The notes under the pieces: generated by a model
Seen by the model: the letters and a program-made list of their open reading frames with translations, nothing else
Database searches by the model: none
Told to the model about the DNA's origin: nothing
Part shown: positions 1-8,947 of the stretch, piece by piece
Layout of the letters: every line of letters starts with the position of its first letter
How positions within the stretch are numbered: position 1 is the stretch's first letter
Position numbers and translations under genes: made by a program
Source: Polynucleobacter rarus
Lineage (GTDB): Bacteria > Pseudomonadota > Gammaproteobacteria > Burkholderiales > Burkholderiaceae
NCBI RefSeq assembly: GCF_003072505.1
Contig: NZ_NTGB01000001.1
Span: 1,402,659-1,466,658, forward strand
Length of the DNA: 64,000 bases
Direction: 5' to 3'

Positions 1-2
1 CT

Positions 3-275
3 TTTATTTGGGATATCTATCCGCAAGAAGATCAGGTTCACCTAGAAAAACTCGATGCATTTTTAAATATCTATTTACCCAAAGATAATCTTCAATTAGC
101 GCAAAAAATTATAAATATGATGAAAAATCATGCAGTTGATACCTGGTGGAATGACCTTAGCAATATCAATTCATATGCTCAAGAATGGGCCAACACTCTT
201 CACTCTAGTCAATTAGACGCTGACTTGGGAGTAAGAATTATCAATTTCATTAAACCTTTATTAAAAAAAGGTTAA
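3..275 (+). CDS. earP: EF-P arginine rhamnosyltransferase, C-terminal part
   Basis: This is an open frame entering from the left edge, with about 90 codons visible before TAA at 273-275. The peptide begins FIWDIYPQ and continues with a helical C-terminus, which resembles the end of the EarP (DUF2331) family. EarP transfers rhamnose from dTDP-rhamnose to Arg32 of elongation factor P in the cytoplasm. The assignment rests on the IWxIYPQ motif and on the immediate downstream neighbour, an EF-P that carries arginine at position 32. The N-terminal part and the catalytic aspartates lie outside the window, so activity cannot be judged. There are 33 bases between this stop and the efp start, so the two genes are probably co-transcribed. 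Confidence 0.82.
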   Translation, partial: FIWDIYPQEDQVHLEKLDAFLNIYLPKDNLQLAQKIINMMKNHAVDTWWNDLSNINSYAQEWANTLHSSQLDADLGVRIINFIKPLLKKG

Positions 276-308
276 AATCGTAGGTTTGAAATTCAAGGAA
301 ATTGTCGG

Positions 309-869
309 ATGAAAACTGCTCAAGAAGTTCGTGTAGGTAATGTTGTAATGATTGGTAACGAGCCAATGGTTGTGCAACGTGCTGAATATAACCGTTCTGG
401 CCGCAACTCTGCTGTTGTGAAAATGAAATTTAAGAATCTAATGACAGATGCTCCTAACGAAGGAATCTATAAAGCAGATGATAAATTCGATATGGTTGTT
501 TTAGAGAAGAAAGAATGTACTTATTCTTACTTTGCTGACCCGATGTACGTATTCATGGATACTGAATACAATCAGTATGAAGTTGAGGTTGACAACATGG
601 GTGACGCGCTCAATTATCTCCAAGACGGTATGACTGTTGAAGTCGTATTCTATGAAGGTAAGGCTCTATCTGTCGATTTACCAACTATGATTGTTCGTGA
701 AATCATTTATACAGAACCAGCAGTTAAGGGCGATACCAGTTCAGGAAAAGTCATGAAAATGGCGAAGATTGAAACAGGTTATGAATTACAAGTTCCTCTG
801 TTTTGCGCTACTGGTGACAAAATCGAAATTGATACGCGTACCGGCGAATACCGTAGCCGCGCTAACTAA
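309..869 (+). CDS. efp: Translation elongation factor P (Arg32 type)
   Basis: The 186-residue protein has the usual EF-P length and three-domain layout: a KOW-like domain (about 1-64) and two OB domains (about 66-130 and 131-186). EF-P binds between the P and E sites of the ribosome and relieves stalling at consecutive prolines. The tip of domain I reads RSGRN, which places Arg at position 32. This is the residue rhamnosylated by EarP, unlike the lysine form modified by EpmA or the hypusine-like forms. AAGGAA lies about 10 bases before the ATG. It follows earP directly and is followed by two hairpins (891-926 and 940-980) that probably end the transcript. Confidence 0.97.
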   Translation: MKTAQEVRVGNVVMIGNEPMVVQRAEYNRSGRNSAVVKMKFKNLMTDAPNEGIYKADDKFDMVVLEKKECTYSYFADPMYVFMDTEYNQYEVEVDNMGDALNYLQDGMTVEVVFYEGKALSVDLPTMIVREIIYTEPAVKGDTSSGKVMKMAKIETGYELQVPLFCATGDKIEIDTRTGEYRSRAN

Positions 870-891
870 ATTTTCTCTTCAAATTCGTTTT

Positions 892-925
892 AATACAAGT
901 TAAAAGATAACTTTTAACTTGTATT
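892..925. terminator. Perfect 15-bp inverted repeat downstream of efp
   Basis: AATACAAGTTAAAAG (892-906) pairs perfectly with CTTTTAACTTGTATT (911-925) around the loop ATAA. It lies 22 bases past the efp stop. The stem is AT-rich and no long T-run follows on either strand, so it may be a weak or bidirectional terminator or a 3'-end stabilising hairpin. Confidence 0.45.
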
Positions 926-939
926 CTTTGATTAGATTT

Positions 940-980
940 CAAGCCTCTTTCTGGATACTCCATTGAGGGGCTTGTTCTTT
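940..980 (+). terminator. Probable rho-independent terminator of earP-efp
   Basis: CAAGCCTC (940-947) pairs with GAGGGGCTTG (965-974), allowing one mismatch or bulge, across a 17-base loop. GTTCTTTTA follows on the plus strand, giving the T-rich tail of a terminator. The loop is longer than usual. Confidence 0.5.
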
Positions 981-1077
981 TAGTAGAGTAGGATGTCAAA
1001 ATTAATGTTTTCCAACATGACAACTTCAGTCGCTCAAGACTATTGCCTTAACTAAACAATCAAGCTGAGCTTTGAAG

Positions 1078-1383
1078 TCAAGACAAAATCCTAACTCGTG
1101 AAGAACTTGCCCGAGCAGACTCAATTCGTTGCAACTCATCCAAAGTATTAGGCCTAGGCTGACAGACTTGCCAAATTTCTTTATCTATATTTAGGGCCTT
1201 GGCAACACGTAAAAAAGTAATTAATTTCACTTTTCCGTCTCCTTCGAGATTTTTTATTGCCTGCAAACTTACTCCACTCAACTTTGCCAATTCTTCTTGT
1301 TGTAAGCACAGAGATGCGCGAGCTAGCCGAATGTTTTGCCCAATATCAGCTGCAATATTTTCGATACTCATTAATTCATACAC
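1078..1383 (-). CDS. Orphan HipB-like XRE-family repressor
   Basis: The protein has 101 residues. An HTH_3 (XRE/Cro) domain spans about residues 14-70, with the recognition region QEELAKLSGVSLQAIKNLE followed by a third and fourth helix. The C-terminus has a Pro- and Arg-containing tail (RPNTLDELQR to the end). This tail resembles antitoxins that pair with HipA kinases, which bind DNA and cap the toxin. No hipA-like gene is adjacent; the next gene on this strand would lie beyond the convergent efp. The start could be the first ATG or the ATG four codons in (1371); AAAGG precedes both. Two 13-bp direct repeats and three phased 10-bp repeats lie upstream. The target and partner are unknown. Confidence 0.75.
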   Translation of the reverse strand: MYELMSIENIAADIGQNIRLARASLCLQQEELAKLSGVSLQAIKNLEGDGKVKLITFLRVAKALNIDKEIWQVCQPRPNTLDELQRIESARASSSRVRILS

Positions 1384-1437
1384 CTTTAACAGACTCCAAC
1401 AGATACGTTAATTTATTGATCCTTCTTTAACAGATTC
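1384..1437 (-). promoter_or_regulatory. Two 13-bp direct repeats upstream of the HTH gene
   Basis: CTTTAACAGACTC (1384-1396) and CTTTAACAGATTC (1425-1437) are 12/13 identical and offset by 41 bp, close to four helical turns. They lie immediately upstream of the HipB-like gene, where an autoregulatory operator would be expected. The operator function is inferred. Confidence 0.45.
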
Positions 1438-1474
1438 TTTAAAATCGATTACTAAAAATCTAGCTATTTTGCTT

Positions 1475-1504
1475 ATCAATTTTTATGAATTTTGATCAAT
1501 TTTT
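1475..1504. repeat. Three tandem 10-bp AT-rich units
   Basis: The plus strand reads ATCAATTTTT-like units at 1475-1484, 1485-1494 and 1495-1504: ATCAATTTTT, ATGAATTTTG and ATCAATTTTT, allowing one base of ambiguity at the unit border. The exact 10-bp period would curve DNA. They sit at the end of nagZ and about 95 bp upstream of the HTH gene. Confidence 0.5.
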
Positions 1505-2588
1505 AGGCAACTAATCCAAAAGTTTGTAACAACATTTTGGCTTCAGCATACTGCTGCTCCATTTGCATTTCTTTCCAATTAAGGGCTGAACCTACTGGAA
1601 ATAATCGAATCAAGCGTTGTCTTGAAACAGCAAATAATTTTTCATTAATTTTTAATTCACTCAGAAGTTGGTCTGCCAAATCCGGGCGATTACAAATTAA
1701 TACGGCGTCGCACCCAGCACTTAAAGCAGCCTGAGCACCTTGCACTACATTTCCGGCTACTGAGGCCCCCTCCATAGATAAATCATCGCTAAAAATGACT
1801 CCGTTAAATGCAAGTTTGCGACGCAAAATATCTTGCAGCCAAATCTTCGAAAATCCCGCAGGCATCTTATCAACGGCTGAGTAAATAACGTGGGCCGGCA
1901 TCACTGAGTCAAGGGTTAAACCCAGATCAAGATAAGGTCTGGCATCCTTACCCAAAATTTGCTCAAGACTTCGATCATCAGTCGGAATCTCTACATGAGA
2001 GTCTGCACTAGCAAAACCGTGGCCAGGAAAATGCTTGCCACAATTTTTCATCCCTGCCAGCAAAAGACCATGATTTAGACTACGCGCTAGCATCGTCACT
2101 ATGCTGGATTCTTGATGAAAAGCACGATCACCAATCACTTGGCTATTGCCATAATCTAAATCAAGTACTGGGGTAAAACTAAAATCAACGCCACAGGCGC
2201 GGAGCTCACTAGCTAATACATAACCAACTGCCGTAGCCGCTTTCATGGCCATAAGGGCTGTCTCAGCGGGCGTATATCGTCCAGCGGGGAGTTGTTTACC
2301 TGACCAAATATTACCTAAGCGTTGCATCGCCGGCAGATGGGTAAACCCATCAGTCTTAGCGCGTTGCACTCTACCGCCTTCATGATCAATTGCAATGAGT
2401 ACATCATCACGAACTTTTTTAATTGATTTCGTAAGCTCAGTTAGTTGTGCTTTACTTTGAAAATTTCTACCAAATAGAATGACGCCACCCGTTAAGGGAT
2501 GCGCAATCCTCTCTGCATCTTCGATGGTTAACTCATCAGCTGTTACATCTAAAACTACAGGTCCTGGTGCAAAATTTTTTCTTTTCAT
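1503..2588 (-). CDS. nagZ: Beta-N-acetylhexosaminidase (peptidoglycan recycling)
   Basis: This is a 361-residue glycoside hydrolase family 3 enzyme, matching the short single-domain Gram-negative NagZ. It removes GlcNAc from GlcNAc-anhydroMurNAc peptides in the cytoplasm during cell-wall recycling. Visible motifs are IDHEGGR (about 67-73), KHFPGHG (about 185-191) with the catalytic His/Asp loop, and SDDLSM (about 267-272) with the nucleophilic aspartate. I chose the ATG at 2588 over the in-frame TTG at 2591; AAGGA lies 9 bases upstream. It is the last gene of the long minus-strand cluster and follows acpS after 24 bases. Confidence 0.96.
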   Translation of the reverse strand: MKRKNFAPGPVVLDVTADELTIEDAERIAHPLTGGVILFGRNFQSKAQLTELTKSIKKVRDDVLIAIDHEGGRVQRAKTDGFTHLPAMQRLGNIWSGKQLPAGRYTPAETALMAMKAATAVGYVLASELRACGVDFSFTPVLDLDYGNSQVIGDRAFHQESSIVTMLARSLNHGLLLAGMKNCGKHFPGHGFASADSHVEIPTDDRSLEQILGKDARPYLDLGLTLDSVMPAHVIYSAVDKMPAGFSKIWLQDILRRKLAFNGVIFSDDLSMEGASVAGNVVQGAQAALSAGCDAVLICNRPDLADQLLSELKINEKLFAVSRQRLIRLFPVGSALNWKEMQMEQQYAEAKMLLQTFGLVA

Positions 2589-2612
2589 CAAGCAAATTCC
2601 TTTTTAAAATCC

Positions 2613-3008
2613 TCATGAAGTCAATGTCACAATGACGACTGCACTCACCATATTTTCTTCATCCGTCAACGTTACTTGACCTTGTAAGTTTTTCTCTTTC
2701 ATCATCTTGGCAAGTTCGCCATGGTAGACCAAATAAGGTCTTCCTGACACATCATTCAAAATCTCTACCGATCGCCAAGTCATCGGAAAGTGCATCCCTA
2801 GCCCGATTGCTTTAGAAAAAGCCTCTTTAGCAGCAAACCGGGTACATAAATACGCTAAACCGCGACGCTCATTTCTTTTTAAGCGCGATTCGTAAACCCG
2901 TGTTTCATTCGGTCCTAAAATACGCTGAACGATTCGCCCACCTGTCCTCTCGAAAGTTTTTTCCATCCGTGCAATGACTAGCAAATCATTACCAATGCCG
3001 TAGATCAT
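2613..3008 (-). CDS. acpS: Holo-[acyl-carrier-protein] synthase
   Basis: This 131-residue protein is the AcpS-type phosphopantetheinyl transferase. It moves phosphopantetheine from CoA to the serine of ACP, here Ser37 of the AcpP encoded at 11.5 kb. The N-terminal [10 protein letters not shown] carries the Mg-binding Asp8, and [10 protein letters not shown] carries the second acidic ligand. The usual GTDLV is GNDLL here, a mild variation away from the metal ligand. The ATG overlaps the pdxJ stop by 4 nt, so it is translationally coupled to pdxJ. Confidence 0.96.
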   Translation of the reverse strand: MIYGIGNDLLVIARMEKTFERTGGRIVQRILGPNETRVYESRLKRNERRGLAYLCTRFAAKEAFSKAIGLGMHFPMTWRSVEILNDVSGRPYLVYHGELAKMMKEKNLQGQVTLTDEENMVSAVVIVTLTS

Positions 3009-3757
3009 GCAAGTCTTTCTGAAGATTGGTTTCGTGCTGCTTGCATTAATGCTTTCATGTCCTTGATTGCCATTTTCCAGCCTTTGAAGACCGCTTGTGC
3101 AACTAAAGCATGGCCAATATTTAACTCAACAATTGGTAAAATTTGGGCAATGTCCCACACATTACCTTCATGAAGACCGTGGCCTGCATTGACTTTTATA
3201 CCAATTTGGTGAGCGAATTCTGCAGCTTTTTGGATTCTTAATAACTCACGGCCTTTGGATTCGCCAGTTGCGTTAGCATAAGCGCCAGTGTGTAATTCAA
3301 CAATCCCAACGCCAATATCCCGACACGCTTGTATCACTTCAATCTCTGGGTCAATAAAAAGTGATACTTTAACCCCCTCTTTTACCAAGGTTTGAGTCGC
3401 CAACTGAACTTCTTGAATTTTACCGATTACATCCAAACCACCTTCGGTAGTAACTTCGGTTCTTTTTTCAGGAACTAGGCAAACATCTTGAGGGTGAACT
3501 CGACAGGCAATGTCTAACATCTCTTGGGTAATCGCACATTCTAGATTCATACGCGTCTTCAGAAGAGGGCGCAGCGCAAATAAATCTTGGTCCTTAATAT
3601 GTCTTCGATCCTCTCGTAAATGCAATGTGATTAGATCTGCGCCAGCTTCTTCAGCCTCTAATGCTGCTCGAATTGGATCAGGGTAACTAACCCCTCGGAC
3701 ATTTCGAAGTGTTGCGATATGGTCAATATTGACGCCCAGATCAATCGTTTGGATCAT
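3005..3757 (-). CDS. pdxJ: Pyridoxine 5'-phosphate synthase
   Basis: The protein has 250 residues and is a TIM-barrel enzyme. It condenses 1-deoxyxylulose 5-phosphate with 3-amino-2-oxopropyl phosphate to give PNP in DXP-dependent vitamin B6 synthesis. The family signature [11 protein letters not shown] is at 9-19, with HLREDRRHI near 46 and the C-terminal phosphate-binding region [18 protein letters not shown] lies 6 bases before the ATG. It is placed between recO and acpS as in many proteobacteria. SerC, which also serves this pathway, is encoded at the far end of the window. Confidence 0.97.
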   Translation of the reverse strand: MIQTIDLGVNIDHIATLRNVRGVSYPDPIRAALEAEEAGADLITLHLREDRRHIKDQDLFALRPLLKTRMNLECAITQEMLDIACRVHPQDVCLVPEKRTEVTTEGGLDVIGKIQEVQLATQTLVKEGVKVSLFIDPEIEVIQACRDIGVGIVELHTGAYANATGESKGRELLRIQKAAEFAHQIGIKVNAGHGLHEGNVWDIAQILPIVELNIGHALVAQAVFKGWKMAIKDMKALMQAARNQSSERLA

Positions 3758-3765
3758 GGAGATTC

Positions 3766-4482
3766 CTAAAGTTTTTTTAAATCTATTAATATCTGACGGG
3801 TGGTTAATACTTGGTCTTGTAAATGCAATCCTAATAAAAAGCGCATTAAAGGTTTACTTAATTGTAAGGTTTCAGGATCTTCTAAATAGAATTTAGCCAG
3901 AGCCGAAAAATGCTTACCTTTTAGAATTGGCCAAAAGACTGGATCGCTCAATCCATGTGGGCGCACTCCTACCTCTGGTTGATAGACATAATCTAAGTCT
4001 GGATCCAAGTCTGCACCTGTTTCCTGACAGATATCAAGGGGTGCACAATACCCTGTTTCTTGTAAGAGGCGTATTTCAAATGGGCGTAAGATTTTCTCAA
4101 ATTGATCCTTAGCAACTGACAACTGGGCAATCGTTTGATGATAATCATCAAAAAGCGATTCGTGCTCATCTTCTCTTGCTAAAAACTTAACAATTAACTC
4201 ATTCATGTAAAAACCGCACAGCAAAGCATCACCAACTAGGGGTACAACACCACCGGTCCATTCGGACTTAGTCAATGTTTTGAGTTCAAGCTTGCCTGAA
4301 AAGTGAATGTGGAGTGGCTGAAACTGTTGTAATACCGGACGCAAGGCTGAATGTGGTCTTTTAGCGCCTTTAGCAACTAAAGCAATCCTGCCGTAATGCC
4401 GTGTAAAGACGTCTAAAATTAAACTAGTCTCTTTATAAGCAATGGAGTGCAACACAAAGGCAGGCTCTTCTAACACCCGCAT
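3766..4482 (-). CDS. recO: DNA repair protein RecO
   Basis: The 238-residue protein has the RecO N-terminal OB fold (about 1-80, starting [19 protein letters not shown]) and a helical C-terminal domain. RecO works with RecR to load RecA onto SSB-coated single strands at gaps. The conserved C-terminal part includes [13 protein letters not shown] (about 136-148). The cysteines CAPLDIC are present, but no full zinc finger is seen, as is common in proteobacterial RecO. It starts 3 bases after the era stop and ends 8 bases before pdxJ, in the same operon. Confidence 0.94.
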   Translation of the reverse strand: MRVLEEPAFVLHSIAYKETSLILDVFTRHYGRIALVAKGAKRPHSALRPVLQQFQPLHIHFSGKLELKTLTKSEWTGGVVPLVGDALLCGFYMNELIVKFLAREDEHESLFDDYHQTIAQLSVAKDQFEKILRPFEIRLLQETGYCAPLDICQETGADLDPDLDYVYQPEVGVRPHGLSDPVFWPILKGKHFSALAKFYLEDPETLQLSKPLMRFLLGLHLQDQVLTTRQILIDLKKL

Positions 4483-4485
4483 AAC

Positions 4486-5391
4486 TTATTCCAATCCTTG
4501 CTCTCTTAAAGCCACACGGTCATCTGCCCAACCTCTTTTAACCTTGACCCAAGTCTCTAGAAAAACTTTAGCGTCAAATAGTTTTTCCATATCCACCCTC
4601 GCCTCGGTCGAAATTCTTTTCAGGCGTTCACCCTTCTCACCAATAATCATTGGCTTATGGCTATCACGGTCCACAAGGATCGTCGCTGCAATACGGCGCA
4701 TCTTACCCTCTAGTTCAAATTTATCAATTACTACAGAACTAGCATAGGGTAACTCTGCGCCAGTATGACGAAAAACTTTTTCCCGCAATATTTCAGCAGC
4801 CAAAAATCGCTCACTTCGATCCGTCAAGGTATCTGGATCATAAATTGCCTCACGCTCTGGTAAGTACGATTCAATGGTCGACATTAGCCGAACAATATCC
4901 CCAGGATGTTTTGCTGTCATTGGCACAATTTCAGCAAACTCAAACTTACCTGCCATCTCTTTTAAAAATTCCAACAAATAGTAATCACGGTCAGAGGGAG
5001 TCTCTGCACGGCTGGCAAACACATCCAGCTTATTTGCGATTAGGATGACTGGAATATCCCCAGACAGCATGTCTAAAACTTGTGCATCATCTTTTGAAAA
5101 GTTACCGGCCTCCACAACAAGGCAGATGACGTCGACATCACCGAGAGTATTTGTGACGGTTCGATTGAGTGATTTATTTAAAGCACTCACAAAATGCGTT
5201 TGAAAACCTGGTGTATCCAAAAAGATAAATTGTGCACTTTCAGTGGTATTAATTCCGGCAATCCGATGACGAGTCGTTTGCGCTTTTCTTGAGGTAATAC
5301 TGATCTTTTGGCCAACCAGCGCATTTAATAAAGTTGACTTACCCACGTTAGGTCGACCAACAAGAGCAATGGATCCACATTTAAATGTCAT
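4486..5391 (-). CDS. era: GTPase Era
   Basis: The protein has 301 residues. The N-terminal Ras-like GTPase domain carries GRPNVGKST (about 12-20), the switch region with [14 protein letters not shown] near 60, and NKLD near 122. A C-terminal KH domain contains [16 protein letters not shown] (about 237-252). Era binds the 3' end of 16S rRNA and assists 30S assembly. The start codon follows the rnc stop after one base, the usual rnc-era coupling that links rRNA cleavage to subunit assembly. Confidence 0.97.
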   Translation of the reverse strand: MTFKCGSIALVGRPNVGKSTLLNALVGQKISITSRKAQTTRHRIAGINTTESAQFIFLDTPGFQTHFVSALNKSLNRTVTNTLGDVDVICLVVEAGNFSKDDAQVLDMLSGDIPVILIANKLDVFASRAETPSDRDYYLLEFLKEMAGKFEFAEIVPMTAKHPGDIVRLMSTIESYLPEREAIYDPDTLTDRSERFLAAEILREKVFRHTGAELPYASSVVIDKFELEGKMRRIAATILVDRDSHKPMIIGEKGERLKRISTEARVDMEKLFDAKVFLETWVKVKRGWADDRVALREQGLE

Positions 5392-5392
5392 T

Positions 5393-6187
5393 TCAGCCTT
5401 TTAGGGTTAAGTTCAGTTGTTCATCACCTTGACTTGGTTCAAGAAGGCTCTTTTTCTTTTTAGTCGTCATTTTTTTTGACGGCTTTAAAATTTGTGGCAA
5501 TGCTTTTTGCGTTTTTATGAGGGCTAACTTGGCTGCAGATTGTTCAGCAGCTCGTCGACTGGTGCCTGTTCCAGACACCCTAATATCAAGAGGTTCAACA
5601 CAACATTCCACTTCAAAGTTTTGATTATGCGCAACTCCAGTTGTAGCAATTACTTGATAAACAGGCAATGGTAATTGATGTCCTTGTAAATATTCTTGCA
5701 GCAAGGTTTTATCGTCTTTACCTAAGGTTTTAGGATCGACGTTATCTAAAATGAGGCTGTAGAGCTTTCTAAGAATTTCTCTTACTTTTTCAAATCCAGC
5801 TTCCACAAATATGGCAGCAATAATTGCTTCCAAAGTATCTGCCAAAATCGATGGTCTTTTAAATCCCCCACTTTTTAACTCCCCCTCACCTAATCGAAGG
5901 TAATCAGATAGAGCTAAACTCTGAGAAATTTCGTATAGAGCCTGTTGCTTCACTAAGTTAGCACGAACTCTGGAGAGATCACCTTCGTCAAGGTGATTAA
6001 ATTTATCAAAGAGGATTTCTGCCACAATACAATTTAAGACCGAGTCGCCCAAAAATTCTAAGCGTTCATTATTTTTTTTACCATGACTACGATGGGTTAA
6101 TGCTTGAACCAACAATTCATGCTTTTGAAATTGATAACCTAAGCGATCTTCCAGTTGCTTCGTATCAATTGTGGCTCTAGCATTCAT
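5393..6187 (-). CDS. rnc: Ribonuclease III
   Basis: The 264-residue protein has an RNase III catalytic domain with the signature [13 protein letters not shown] (about 40-52). Its acidic residues bind Mg for cleavage of double-stranded RNA. A dsRNA-binding domain spans about 158-227 ([10 protein letters not shown] to [11 protein letters not shown]). The roughly 35-residue C-terminal tail is lysine-rich ([13 protein letters not shown]) and longer than in E. coli (226 residues). Betaproteobacterial forms are often extended like this. It processes rRNA and some mRNAs; several strong intergenic hairpins in this window are possible substrates. One base separates it from both lepB and era. Confidence 0.96.
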   Translation of the reverse strand: MNARATIDTKQLEDRLGYQFQKHELLVQALTHRSHGKKNNERLEFLGDSVLNCIVAEILFDKFNHLDEGDLSRVRANLVKQQALYEISQSLALSDYLRLGEGELKSGGFKRPSILADTLEAIIAAIFVEAGFEKVREILRKLYSLILDNVDPKTLGKDDKTLLQEYLQGHQLPLPVYQVIATTGVAHNQNFEVECCVEPLDIRVSGTGTSRRAAEQSAAKLALIKTQKALPQILKPSKKMTTKKKKSLLEPSQGDEQLNLTLKG

Positions 6188-6188
6188 G

Positions 6189-7067
6189 TCAGTTAAAGCT
6201 TCCTATCCGACTAAAAGCGCTAATATTCAACCAAATGAACACTGCTTTTCCAACCAAGTTTTTCTCAGGCACAAAACCCCAGTAACGCGAATCTAAACTA
6301 TTATCACGGTTATCGCCCATCATAAAGTAAGAACCGGCTGGTACTTTACAAGTAAAACCGGAGGCATTGTACTCACAGTTTTCCATTTGTGGAAAAGCGT
6401 TTTCCCGAATGAAAGTACTCGCAAAACCGCTTGGGCGCTGTGGATCATTTTCGATAAAGTGAGAAACTCCACCTAACTCCGCTGGATAGGTTTCTTTAAA
6501 ATGCCTGGTTTTTAAAAAGTCGGGAACTGCACCAAATAAAACCTGATTATCTTCATCACCGACCTGAGGAATTTTACTAATTTGTTCGTAATTAAAGACT
6601 TTACCATTCACAGTTAAACGTTTATCTGTGTACTGTATAACATCACCTGGCACCCCAACCACACGCTTGATATAGTCGACTGTTTCATCTACTGGATATC
6701 GAAAGACAACGACATCACCACGCTGAGGCTCACCGACTTCAATGATTTTTTTATTAATTACTGGAAAGCGAATTCCGTAGGTAAATTTATTCACCAAAAT
6801 AAAATCCCCAATTTGCAAAGTCGGAATCATCGATCCTGAAGGAATTTTAAAAGGCTCAAACAAGAATGAACGCAAAACAAAAATAAAGGCAATGACAGGA
6901 AATAAATCGGCAGTGAACTCTAACCAAATTGGCCGCTTTTGTATACCTAGGGCTTTTCTCTGCTTGCTTAATACCAGTTTATCGAGTGTCCATAAAATAC
7001 CAAAGACCACAAATAAAGCCAAAAGAATCTTTGCGAATTGCTGACCAATCAAAGCCCATATACTCAT
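6189..7067 (-). CDS. lepB: Signal peptidase I
   Basis: The protein has 292 residues. Two N-terminal membrane segments (about 8-28 and 52-70) are followed by the periplasmic catalytic domain. The catalytic Ser79 lies in PSGSMIPTL and Lys134 in [11 protein letters not shown], and the conserved box [15 protein letters not shown] lies near the C-terminus. It cleaves signal peptides from exported pre-proteins at the inner membrane. The start codon overlaps the lepA stop by 4 nt, the classical lepA-lepB coupling. Confidence 0.97.
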   Translation of the reverse strand: MSIWALIGQQFAKILLALFVVFGILWTLDKLVLSKQRKALGIQKRPIWLEFTADLFPVIAFIFVLRSFLFEPFKIPSGSMIPTLQIGDFILVNKFTYGIRFPVINKKIIEVGEPQRGDVVVFRYPVDETVDYIKRVVGVPGDVIQYTDKRLTVNGKVFNYEQISKIPQVGDEDNQVLFGAVPDFLKTRHFKETYPAELGGVSHFIENDPQRPSGFASTFIRENAFPQMENCEYNASGFTCKVPAGSYFMMGDNRDNSLDSRYWGFVPEKNLVGKAVFIWLNISAFSRIGSFN

Positions 7068-8872
7068 TTATCTTGCACCTGTAAAATTGCTAAAAAGGCC
7101 TCTTGTGGAATCTCCACATTGCCCACTTGTTTCATTCGTTTTTTACCTGCTTTTTGTTTCTCTAAGAGTTTTCTCTTACGAGAAATATCACCGCCATAAC
7201 ACTTCGCTAAAACGTTCTTACGTAATGCCTTGACGTTTTCACGAGCAATAATCCCGCTACCAATCGCAGCTTGTATCGCTACATCAAACATTTGACGCGG
7301 AATAATTTCTCGCATTTTTGCCACCACTTCACGCCCACGATACTGGCTATTACTGCGGTGCACAATAATCGATAAGGCATCGACTTTATCGCCATTAATT
7401 AAAATATCAACCTTGACCACATCCGATGCACGGTACTCTTTAAACTCGTAATCCATCGAAGCATAGCCTCTTGAAATCGATTTCAGACGATCAAAAAAGT
7501 CCATGACAATTTCAGCCATTGGCAAATCATAGGTCAACTGTACTTGACGCCCTAAGTACTGCATATTCGTTTGAATACCACGCTTACCAGTACACAAGGT
7601 AATGACGGCGCCAACGTATTCTTGAGGCATATAGAGGTTGACCACTACCATCGGTTCAAAAATTGTTTCTATCTTACTAGGCTCTGGCATCTTTGAAGGA
7701 TTATCGACAATCACCTTTGAATGATCACTCAATTCGACCTCATAGACTACGGTAGGAGCCGTGGTGATTAAGTCCATATCGAACTCACGCTCTAGGCGCT
7801 CTTGCACAATTTCCATATGCAGTAAGCCTAAAAAGCCACACCTAAAGCCAAAACCTAAAGCTTGAGATACTTCTGGTTCATATTGAAGCGCAGCGTCATT
7901 GAGTTTTAACTTCTCTAAAGACTCTCTTAGAGCCTCGTATTGATTAGCCTCTACTGGATACAAACCAGCAAAAACTTGCGATTTAACATCTTTAAAGCCG
8001 GGTAATGGCTCCATTGCTGGAACTCTGCCAGGTTGACCAGGTGCGTGAGTGATGGTATCACCCACTTTCGCCACTTTTAATTCTTTGATACCTGCGATGA
8101 TAAAACCTACTTGACCTGCGGCTAGTTCAGTTTTATCAATTGATTTGGGAGTAAATACCCCAACATGATCAACTAAATGGATCGACTTGTTAGACATGAG
8201 AGAGATGCGCTCTTTGGGCTTGATAGTGCCATTCTTAATTCTCACGAGCATCACTACGCCAACGTAGTTATCAAACCATGAGTCTACAATTAAAGCTTGA
8301 AGTGGTGCGGCAGGATCTCCCTCAGGTGCTGGAACTTCAACAATCAGGCGTTCAATTACATCTTCAATGCCAAGACCGGTTTTAGCTGAACAAGTTACTG
8401 CATCTGTAGCATCGATACCAATGATATCTTCAATCTCCTGCTTGGCTTTTTCAGGATCCGCCGAAGGTAAGTCTATTTTATTCAAAACAGGAACTACCTC
8501 AACACCAAGTTCGATCGCGGTATAGCAGTTTGCAACCGTTTGAGCTTCAACCCCTTGACTAGCATCAACGACTAAAAGGGCTCCTTCACAGGCTGACAGT
8601 GAGCGACTGACTTCATACGAAAAGTCCACATGACCTGGCGTATCAATCAGATTTAAATTATAGACTTGACCGTCCCGAGCTCGATAGCTCAATGCAGCGG
8701 TCTGTGCCTTAATCGTAATACCTCGTTCTTTTTCGATATCCATTGAATCAAGAACTTGGGCTTCCATTTCCCGCTCAGAAAGACCTCCACAGAGCTGGAT
8801 AATTCGATCGGCTAAAGTAGACTTCCCATGATCAATATGGGCAATGATAGAAAAATTTCTTATATGTTTCAT
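7064..8872 (-). CDS. lepA: Elongation factor 4 (LepA)
   Basis: The 602-residue translational GTPase has G1 HIDHGKST (about 11-18), G3 DTPGH near 78 and G4 NKID near 132. Domains II, III and V follow, then the LepA-specific C-terminal domain ([26 protein letters not shown]). The length is close to the usual 597-600. It acts on ribosomes during initiation or under ionic stress. AAGGAATCC precedes the ATG. It is followed directly by lepB. Confidence 0.98.
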   Translation of the reverse strand: MKHIRNFSIIAHIDHGKSTLADRIIQLCGGLSEREMEAQVLDSMDIEKERGITIKAQTAALSYRARDGQVYNLNLIDTPGHVDFSYEVSRSLSACEGALLVVDASQGVEAQTVANCYTAIELGVEVVPVLNKIDLPSADPEKAKQEIEDIIGIDATDAVTCSAKTGLGIEDVIERLIVEVPAPEGDPAAPLQALIVDSWFDNYVGVVMLVRIKNGTIKPKERISLMSNKSIHLVDHVGVFTPKSIDKTELAAGQVGFIIAGIKELKVAKVGDTITHAPGQPGRVPAMEPLPGFKDVKSQVFAGLYPVEANQYEALRESLEKLKLNDAALQYEPEVSQALGFGFRCGFLGLLHMEIVQERLEREFDMDLITTAPTVVYEVELSDHSKVIVDNPSKMPEPSKIETIFEPMVVVNLYMPQEYVGAVITLCTGKRGIQTNMQYLGRQVQLTYDLPMAEIVMDFFDRLKSISRGYASMDYEFKEYRASDVVKVDILINGDKVDALSIIVHRSNSQYRGREVVAKMREIIPRQMFDVAIQAAIGSGIIARENVKALRKNVLAKCYGGDISRKRKLLEKQKAGKKRMKQVGNVEIPQEAFLAILQVQDK

Positions 8873-8881
8873 GGATTCCTT

Positions 8882-8931
8882 AGAACGTCTTGCTGTAGCG
8901 CAACAACATGTCGCGCTGCAATAAGACGTCT
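8882..8931. repeat. Long bulged hairpin between degQ and lepA
   Basis: AGAACGTCTTGCTGTAGCGC (8882-8901) pairs with GCGCTGCAATAAGACGTCT (8913-8931) apart from small bulges, around an 11-base loop. It fills most of the 75-base gap between two genes transcribed on the minus strand. No T-run follows, so a processing or stabilising element is more likely than a terminator. Confidence 0.55.
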
Positions 8932-8947
8932 ACGTTATTGTAATGCT

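Noticed and set aside
870..1077. A possible small gene or ncRNA between efp and the HTH gene
   Set aside because: Apart from the two hairpins I see no coding pattern or promoter.
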